Source of the DNA: Lentzea fradiae
GTDB taxonomy: Bacteria > Actinomycetota > Actinomycetes > Mycobacteriales > Pseudonocardiaceae
Direction: 5' to 3'
DNA length: 64,000 bases
Assembly (NCBI RefSeq): GCF_900100955.1
Contig: NZ_FNCC01000003.1
Location: forward strand, 62,001 to 126,000
The first letter of the stretch is position 1. Each line of letters starts with the position of its first letter. The notes under the pieces were generated by a model. That model worked only from the letters and a program-made list of their open reading frames with translations. It did not search any database and was not told the DNA's origin. Position numbers and translations under genes: made by a program. Shown piece after piece: positions 59,221-64,000 of the stretch.

Positions 59221-59340
59221 GCGTGACGTGGCTTTTGTACGCGGGGGCCCCGCGTACCGTCAGCGGAAACGCGGGGCCCCCGCGTACCCGGCGGGAAACA
59301 CGAAAGAGGGTTGTCGGCGGGCGGCGTGGTTACGGACAGC
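59221..59340 (+). repeat. 120-bp dispersed repeat, copy 3
   Basis: Begins GCGTGACGTGGCTT and has a perfect palindrome with 10-bp arms (59237-59257). A second palindrome ACGCGGGG / CCCCGCGT follows (about 59269-59285), then GCGGGAAACACGAAAGAG, and it ends GGACAGC. It aligns without gaps to copy 1. It fills most of the gap between the hydrolase and the ANTAR gene. Confidence 0.85.
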
Positions 59341-59372
59341 GCTTCCGCAAGCGTGCTCGGCGCGCGTGCCCC

Positions 59373-60455
59373 TCAGAGCTCGGGCGGCTCGTCAGGGGTC
59401 AGGTCGGCGCGCCGGTGGACGAGCCGGGCGGCGACCTCGACCAGCTTCACGTTGAGGTCCTGCGAGGTCTGCCGCAGCAGGCCGAACGCCTCGTCGGCGG
59501 TGACGCCCTGGCGGCTCATCAGGATGCCCTTGGCCTGGCCGATGATGTCGCGGGAGTCGATCGCGCGGCGCATCTGCGTGGTGCGCAGCGCGGCGACCTC
59601 GGCGGCCTGGAGGTGGGCGAGCACCAGCGACGTGTGCGTGGCCAGCAGCAGCGCGGTGTGCCGGTCGGTCTCGGTGATGCGGTCGTGGCCGCGGGTGTAG
59701 ACGTTCAGCGCCCCCGTCACCACGCCGTTCCCGGCGGGCAGCTCGGTGGCGAGCACGCCGGTCAGGCCGGCGCGGGCGGCCGTCTCCGCGAACTCCGGCC
59801 ACCGGTGGTCGTACCCGAGGTCCGTGCTCGTCACGTACCCCGGTCCGTCCGCCCGCGCCGCCTCGACGCAGGGGCCGCGGCCGGTGCGGTACTGGACCTC
59901 GTCCAGCTCCTCGGCGACGCCGTCGGTGCTGGCGGGGGTGGTGAAGGTGCCGTCCTGCTCGCGCAGCGTCACGCTCACCACCGCGGCGGCCGGGACGAGC
60001 TGCGTGGCGGTCGTGACGACCTGGTCGAGGGCGGCGGCGACCGTGGTGGTCGTGAGCAGCGCGCGGGTCAGCGCCTCGAACTGCGGCACCAGGTCCTCGA
60101 CGCCGGTGTCCACCGGCCGGGGCGTGCCGAGCAGGGCCTCCTCCAGCCCGGTGAACCGGGGGACCTCCTCCGCCGGGTCGGCGGCGTCGAGCATCCGCCG
60201 CACCGCCCGCGCCCGTTCGACGAGGAACACGCAGCGCACGCCCCTGGTGGCCTGGGTGCGGGCGAACGACAGCAGCGTGCGCGCGTCCGTCACCCGCAGA
60301 CCGGGCAACGGGCGCAGGTCCAGCACGACGAGCGAGGGCTGGGGTGACGCCGAGATCGCGTCGGACATCGCGTGCACGGCGGCGGCATCCAGCTCGGTGA
60401 CACCCGGCAGGGTGAGCACCAGGGCGGGTTCCGTCGTCGTCGCGGTCAGGTCCAC
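59373..60455 (-). CDS. STAS-GAF-ANTAR signalling protein
   Basis: 360 residues. STAS-like N-terminus (about 5-95; LVLTLPGVTELDAAAVHAM), GAF sensor (about 125-275; GRGPCVEAARADGPGYVTSTDL) and ANTAR RNA-binding domain (about 290-345; TTQMRRAIDSRDIIGQAKGILMSRQGV, then AFGLLRQTSQDLNVKLVEVA). ANTAR proteins prevent transcription termination by binding paired hairpins in nascent mRNA when their sensor is active. A STAS domain in front links it to partner switching. Start GTG 60455, preceded by GGAGGGGG. Confidence 0.92.
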   Translation of the reverse strand: MDLTATTTEPALVLTLPGVTELDAAAVHAMSDAISASPQPSLVVLDLRPLPGLRVTDARTLLSFARTQATRGVRCVFLVERARAVRRMLDAADPAEEVPRFTGLEEALLGTPRPVDTGVEDLVPQFEALTRALLTTTTVAAALDQVVTTATQLVPAAAVVSVTLREQDGTFTTPASTDGVAEELDEVQYRTGRGPCVEAARADGPGYVTSTDLGYDHRWPEFAETAARAGLTGVLATELPAGNGVVTGALNVYTRGHDRITETDRHTALLLATHTSLVLAHLQAAEVAALRTTQMRRAIDSRDIIGQAKGILMSRQGVTADEAFGLLRQTSQDLNVKLVEVAARLVHRRADLTPDEPPEL

Positions 60456-60530
60456 CCCCGGCCGCCCCCTCCGATGCCGACGGGGACGGAGGACCACGCC
60501 CTCACTGCGGCGTGGTCCGGACAGTTCCGG

Positions 60531-61661
60531 TCAGGTTCGCGCACCGTCAACGGTCGGAACCCCCGCTCGTCCGGTCCGGCGGCGACGTGCGGGCTCCGGT
60601 GGAGCGAGCAGCCGCCGGTACAGCCTGTCCGCACCCGCGGCGACCTCCGGCCACGTGTGCCGGGCACGCACCCGGTCGTCGGCCGCGATTCCGCAGGCGG
60701 TCCTGAGGGTAGCGTCGTCCAGCAGGACCCGCAGGCGTCGCGCGAGCTGCTTGAGGTCACGCGGGGACACGAGCAGCCCGGTGACGCCGTCGATCACGGC
60801 GTCGGTCAGTCCGCCCACGGCCGTCGCGACGACGGGCACGCCGCAGGCCATCGCCTCCAGCGGCAGGGCGTCCCACGACGGGCGGGTCGGCACGCACGCG
60901 ACGACGTCCGCCGACCGCAGCACCGCGGGCAGGTCCTTCCTGGCGACCGGCCCGAGCAGGCGCACCCGGTCCTCGACGCGGAGCCTGCGGGCCCACCGGC
61001 CGAGCCGGTCCGCGTCGGCGGGACGGGTGCCCACGACCACCAGCTCGGCGTCCGGCAACCGGGGCAGCGCGGCCACCAGGTCGGCGACCCCGTTGTCGCC
61101 CATCGGGTCCACGACCGTGACGATCCGGCGCAGCTCGCCGCGGACCGCCACCGGGCCGTGCGACTGGAAGAGATCGACGTCGACACCGCGGGCCACGACC
61201 TGGATCTTCGACCTCGGCACGCCCGCGGCGGCGAGGGCGAACAGCTCGTCCTCCCCGTCCGCGACGACCAGGGCGGCCTGCTTGCCCACGAGCCGCTCGA
61301 CCTCGGCACGACGGCCGAACCCGTGGAACGACTGCACGACGGGCACACCGCAGGGTTGCGCGGCGAGCAGTGCGGCCAGTCCGGCCCGCCAGAAGTGCGC
61401 GTGAACGACGTCCGGACGCGCACCGGACCACTCGGAGCGCAGGGTGTCGACGAAGTCACCCAGCTGGAGCTCGTCGTCGCCCGCCAGCGGGCTGTGGTGC
61501 ACCGTCACGTCGTGCCCCCGCGCCCCGAGCGCCGCCGCCAGGTCGCGGACGTGAGCGTCACGCCAGCCGGGGACGTCGTTCGCGGACACCAGGGCGATCG
61601 TCAACGGCTGGGAGTCGGGAACACCGGAAACACCAGAAGAGGAAAACACAGCAGAGTCCAT
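60531..61661 (-). CDS. GT4-type glycosyltransferase
   Basis: 376 residues. N-terminal ALVSANDVPGWRDAHVRDLAAALGARGHDV, VHAHFWRAGLAALLAA in the cleft, and the C-terminal GT-B motif WDALPLEAMACGVPVVATAVGGLTDAVIDGVTGLLVSP with the conserved E-x7-E acids. These transfer sugars from nucleotide donors to glycans or small molecules; the acceptor is unknown. ATG 61661 and GTG 61667 are both possible starts, and neither has a good ribosome binding site. Confidence 0.92.
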   Translation of the reverse strand: MDSAVFSSSGVSGVPDSQPLTIALVSANDVPGWRDAHVRDLAAALGARGHDVTVHHSPLAGDDELQLGDFVDTLRSEWSGARPDVVHAHFWRAGLAALLAAQPCGVPVVQSFHGFGRRAEVERLVGKQAALVVADGEDELFALAAAGVPRSKIQVVARGVDVDLFQSHGPVAVRGELRRIVTVVDPMGDNGVADLVAALPRLPDAELVVVGTRPADADRLGRWARRLRVEDRVRLLGPVARKDLPAVLRSADVVACVPTRPSWDALPLEAMACGVPVVATAVGGLTDAVIDGVTGLLVSPRDLKQLARRLRVLLDDATLRTACGIAADDRVRARHTWPEVAAGADRLYRRLLAPPEPARRRRTGRAGVPTVDGART

Positions 61662-61782
61662 CCCCACACGGCTCGATCACGCCGAAGGGCTGCTCACTGA
61701 ACCCACTGCCTCGAACCTAGCCGACCTTGGCCGCCGCTGCCGGACGGGCCTCACTGATCAGGCATTTTCCGGGCGGACGGAA

Positions 61783-61812
61783 CGGGCCGGGCGCCCGTGG
61801 ACACCCGGCCCG
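61783..61812 (-). terminator. Hairpin after the S1 protease gene
   Basis: CGGGCCGGG (61783-61791) pairs with CCCGGCCCG (61804-61812), a 9-bp stem with a 12-nt loop, 6 bp past the protease stop. Confidence 0.6.
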
Positions 61813-61818
61813 CGCGGA

Positions 61819-62964
61819 TCACGCCGTGTGCAGGCGCAGCCCGTAGACGTTCAGGATCTCGTTGATCGGCTGGAACCAGGTGCGGCCACCGGACGAGCAG
61901 TTGCCGTACCCGCCGGAGGTCACGCCCTGGGCCTGGTCACCGGTGATGAACGAGCCACCGGAGTCGCCGCCCTCGGCGCACACGCTGGTGCCCGCCATCT
62001 GGTGCACGTCGCCCTGCGCGTAGCGGATCGTCTCGTTGCGGGACTGGACCACACCGCAGTGCCAGCGCGTCGTCGAGCCCGAACGGCACACCGACGTGCC
62101 GACCGGCGCCTCCCAGGAACCGCGCACCAGCGCGTCCGCCACGGTGCCCCAGCCGAGCACGACCGGCACGGTCCACCAGCCGCCGCCGATGCGCACCCAC
62201 GCGTAGTCGTTGCCGGGGAACGAAGATCCGGCGAAGTTGCCCTGGAACGACCGGTCCCAGCCGTACACGGCCTGACCGTTGCCACCGCAGTGGCCCGCCG
62301 TGACGTAGCCGCCGTGCACCGAGAAACCGATGGAGCACCGGACGTTCCCGGTGTAGTACGGGTCACCGCCGACCGTGCCCGCCGCGTACGGCTTCGGCTG
62401 CTGCACGCCCTCGGTGTTCACGGAGATCGCACCGAACTGGCGCGCCTTGTCGAGGAACTTCGCGACCTCGGCGGTCTGCTTGCCGGCCTCGACGTTCACC
62501 ACGACGGTGCCGGTGCGCGGGTCCGGGTGCCAGCTCGCGACAGCGGCCGGCACTGCCCCCGTCGCGGACAACGCGTCGAGACGCTTCTGGTGGGCCGCCA
62601 TCGAGTTGGCCGACCGCCCGACGACGACGGTGTCCACACCGGTCGCCTCGACCGAGCGTGCCACCGCCCGGTCGGTGACGGCCACGACGAGCCGGTTCGT
62701 CTTGTCGTCGAACCAGCTGCCGGCGTACGCGGCGCCGGCCTCCGCTTCGGCGCGCGGCGCGAGCACCGACGCGCGTTCTTCCTTCTCGATCCGCAGCCGC
62801 GCCTGGGCCTCGGTGAGGCCGAACGCCGACGTCATCGCGGTGAGCAGGCCCGGCGACAGCTCTTCCGCCGAGGCCGGCGCCGGGACGGTGAAGGTGGACC
62901 CGACCAGCACGAGCGCCAGCGCGGGCACGACTCTGGAGGTGATTCTGGGCAGGGTGAACCGCAT
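61819..62964 (-). CDS. Secreted S1 serine protease with alpha-lytic-type prodomain (streptogrisin-like)
   Basis: 381 residues. Signal peptide about 1-33 (VPAPASA cleavage), prodomain about 35-190 that folds and inhibits the enzyme, then the mature protease from about 195. The triad is visible: histidine in VTAGHCGG (about 224), aspartate in GNDYAWVRI (about 253) and serine in EGGDSGGSF (about 336). Six cysteines pair as in streptogrisins. It digests extracellular protein. AAGGAG precedes ATG 62964. A perfect TGAGAGCGCTCTCA palindrome lies 59 bp upstream, so it may share LacI-type control with the secreted glycosidase. Confidence 0.95.
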   Translation of the reverse strand: MRFTLPRITSRVVPALALVLVGSTFTVPAPASAEELSPGLLTAMTSAFGLTEAQARLRIEKEERASVLAPRAEAEAGAAYAGSWFDDKTNRLVVAVTDRAVARSVEATGVDTVVVGRSANSMAAHQKRLDALSATGAVPAAVASWHPDPRTGTVVVNVEAGKQTAEVAKFLDKARQFGAISVNTEGVQQPKPYAAGTVGGDPYYTGNVRCSIGFSVHGGYVTAGHCGGNGQAVYGWDRSFQGNFAGSSFPGNDYAWVRIGGGWWTVPVVLGWGTVADALVRGSWEAPVGTSVCRSGSTTRWHCGVVQSRNETIRYAQGDVHQMAGTSVCAEGGDSGGSFITGDQAQGVTSGGYGNCSSGGRTWFQPINEILNVYGLRLHTA

Positions 62965-63022
62965 GTTCGTCTCCTTGTCCGAGCAGGGTCGCCTTCCGCC
63001 CCGTTGCGGAAGACGGCGAACA

Positions 63023-63036
63023 TGAGAGCGCTCTCA
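63023..63036 (-). promoter_or_regulatory. LacI-family operator before the S1 protease
   Basis: TGAGAGCGCTCTCA is a perfect 14-bp palindrome, two bases away from the CebR/CelR consensus TGGGAGCGCTCCCA and nearly identical to the box at 48439-48452. Confidence 0.65.
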
Positions 63037-63129
63037 CCATGCAACAGGCAGGGGTGGACGGGCAAGCCGTTGTCCGCCTGCCTGTCCTGTCCGTTTCGTG
63101 CCCGGAGCCCCGGAACCGGGCACCACCCG

Positions 63130-63156
63130 GGCCGGTTCGGCGGGGCCGGACCGGCC
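63130..63156 (-). terminator. Hairpin after the alcohol dehydrogenase gene
   Basis: GGCCGGT (63130-63136) pairs with ACCGGCC (63150-63156) in a GC-rich tract 35 bp beyond the stop. Support is moderate because the whole tract can fold in several ways. Confidence 0.35.
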
Positions 63157-63191
63157 TGACCCCACCCGCCGAGCCCAGCTCCCGGGCCCGC

Positions 63192-64000
63192 TCAGCCGGG
63201 TACGACCACCTGCCGCACCGCCTCACCGGACGCGAGCTTCGCGAACCCCTCGTTGACGTCCTCCAGCGCGAGCCGCCCGGACAGCAGCCCGTCGACCGGC
63301 AGCCGTCCGGCGCGGTAGAGGTCGACGAACCGCGGCACGTCCCTACGCGGCACGCACGAGCCGAGGTAGCTGCCCTTGAGAGTGCGTTCCTCGGCGACGA
63401 GGTTCAGCGCGGGCAGCGTGATCGTGCGGTCCGGGTGCGGGAGGCCGACGGTGACGGTCGTGCCGCCGACGGCCGTGGCGGCGTATGCCTGTTCGAGGAC
63501 GGCCGCGACACCGGTCGTGTCGATGACCTTGTCCGCGCCGCCGCCGGTGAGGTCGCGCACGGCGGTGACGACGTCCGGGCCGCCCGCGGTCTCGTGCGTG
63601 GCGCCGAGCGTGAGGGCGAGCTTGCGCTTGTGCTCGACCACGTCGACCGCGACGACCTGGGTGGCTCCGGCGGTGAGGGCGGCGAGCACCGCGGCCAGTC
63701 CGACGCCACCGAGTCCGAAGACCGCGACCCGGTCCCCCGGCTCGACCCTGGCGCTGTAGAACGCGGCACCGGCGCCCGTCAGCACGGCGCAGCCGAACAG
63801 CGCGGCGACGTCGAGCGGCAGGTCCGGTGGCACGAGCGTGGCGGAGCGGCCGGAGACGACCGTGTACTCGGCGAAGCCGGACACGCCGAGGTGGTGGTTC
63901 GGGCGGGTGCCGTCCGGGAGCGTCCACCGGCGGTGCCCGCCCAGGAGCGTGCCCTCGCGGTTCGCGGCGGCGCCCGGTTCGCACAGCGCCTGCCTGCCGG
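63192..64000 (-). CDS. Zinc-dependent alcohol dehydrogenase (MDR family), 5' part outside the window
   Basis: About 269 residues are visible and the frame stays open to the window edge. CALCEPG-like sequence (RQALCEPG) belongs to the N-terminal structural region. The NAD site is VAVFGLGGVGLAAVLAALTAGATQVVAVD, and the end (LEDVNEGFAKLASGEAVRQVVV) is typical of class III/mycothiol-dependent formaldehyde dehydrogenase relatives. The catalytic zinc cysteine lies beyond the edge, so the subclass is open. A GTG at 63884 is internal. It is the last gene in the window. Confidence 0.9.
   Translation of the reverse strand, partial: GRQALCEPGAAANREGTLLGGHRRWTLPDGTRPNHHLGVSGFAEYTVVSGRSATLVPPDLPLDVAALFGCAVLTGAGAAFYSARVEPGDRVAVFGLGGVGLAAVLAALTAGATQVVAVDVVEHKRKLALTLGATHETAGGPDVVTAVRDLTGGGADKVIDTTGVAAVLEQAYAATAVGGTTVTVGLPHPDRTITLPALNLVAEERTLKGSYLGSCVPRRDVPRFVDLYRAGRLPVDGLLSGRLALEDVNEGFAKLASGEAVRQVVVPG

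Noticed and set aside
1..64000. tRNA, rRNA, CRISPR array, insertion sequence or riboswitch
   Set aside because: Nothing with a cloverleaf, repeat-spacer pattern, transposase or known aptamer core was seen by eye; a dedicated search was not possible.

Overview
This is a very GC-rich window with strong third-position GC bias. It holds mycobacterial/streptomycete-type regulators (LacI, GntR-FCD, TetR, PaaX, DeoR, MerR, SARP, ANTAR), lipobox-anchored binding proteins, many GTG starts and short ATGA/GTGA/TGATG gene overlaps. This fits a filamentous actinomycete. Protein style and the dispersed GC-palindrome repeats suggest Pseudonocardiales (Lentzea/Saccharothrix/Actinosynnema type), but that placement is inference. 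I see no rRNA, tRNA, CRISPR array, transposase or integrase.

Layout. 0-5 kb: tail of a LacI regulator, tandem hairpins, first copy of a 120-bp dispersed repeat, DoxX protein, TetR, SRPBCC protein, and a GntR regulator divergent from an MFS transporter. 5-7.6 kb: a CarH-type B12 photosensory protein lacking a DNA-binding domain, directly behind a PAS/GAF/PP2C phosphatase. 7.7-10.4 kb: a split-barrel/FNR/ferredoxin fusion oxidoreductase divergent from a TetR across a palindrome, then repeat copy 2. 10.6-15.5 kb: a coiled-coil membrane pair, an AlkB-rubredoxin fusion with its TetR, and an FAD amine-oxidase-like enzyme. 15.7-25.8 kb: a dense partner-switching region. It comprises a PAS-GAF-PAS-PP2C-HATPase-STAS protein and a seven-gene overlapping stressosome operon (RsbR, RsbS, RsbT, HATPase-PP2C, histidine kinase, receiver-PP2C, RsbW-like kinase), followed by another kinase and a STAS protein. 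26-33 kb: a tiny acidic protein, a putative polymorphic-toxin/injection-system cargo, a MerR plus VIT-VWA pair, a membrane protein of integrative-element type and a GNAT. 33-38.4 kb: BMP lipoprotein, lysyl-oxidase-like protein, membrane protein, HD protein, PhzF. 38.4-45.4 kb: a sugar locus (DeoR, GH4, SIS isomerase, ABC importer) divergent from a secreted GH114 endo-polygalactosaminidase. 45.4-49.6 kb: large secreted glycosidase and a glycosyltransferase. 49.6-55.4 kb: PaaX-controlled acyl-CoA catabolic operon. 55.4-64 kb: SARP-ATPase regulator with an 11-bp-period direct repeat, alpha/beta hydrolase, repeat copy 3, STAS-GAF-ANTAR protein, glycosyltransferase, secreted S1 protease, and the 3' part of a zinc alcohol dehydrogenase.

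How the parts fit. The central region reads as a signal-integration hub, with at least four PP2C phosphatases, five STAS domains and several HATPase kinases. Light or B12, redox/GAF ligands and a histidine kinase could all feed one anti-sigma network. The carbohydrate locus reads as a complete harvest path for alpha-1,4-galactosamine polymers: secreted endo-hydrolase, binding protein and permeases, then intracellular GH4 and SIS enzymes. One candidate DeoR box recurs at both ends of it. Two other secreted hydrolases carry TGAGAGCGCTC-type LacI boxes.

Most promising for novelty: the HTH-less B12 receptor/phosphatase pair, the predicted polygalactosamine locus, the 120-bp repeat family with compensatory palindrome changes, and the toxin-like LQRTAGN protein.
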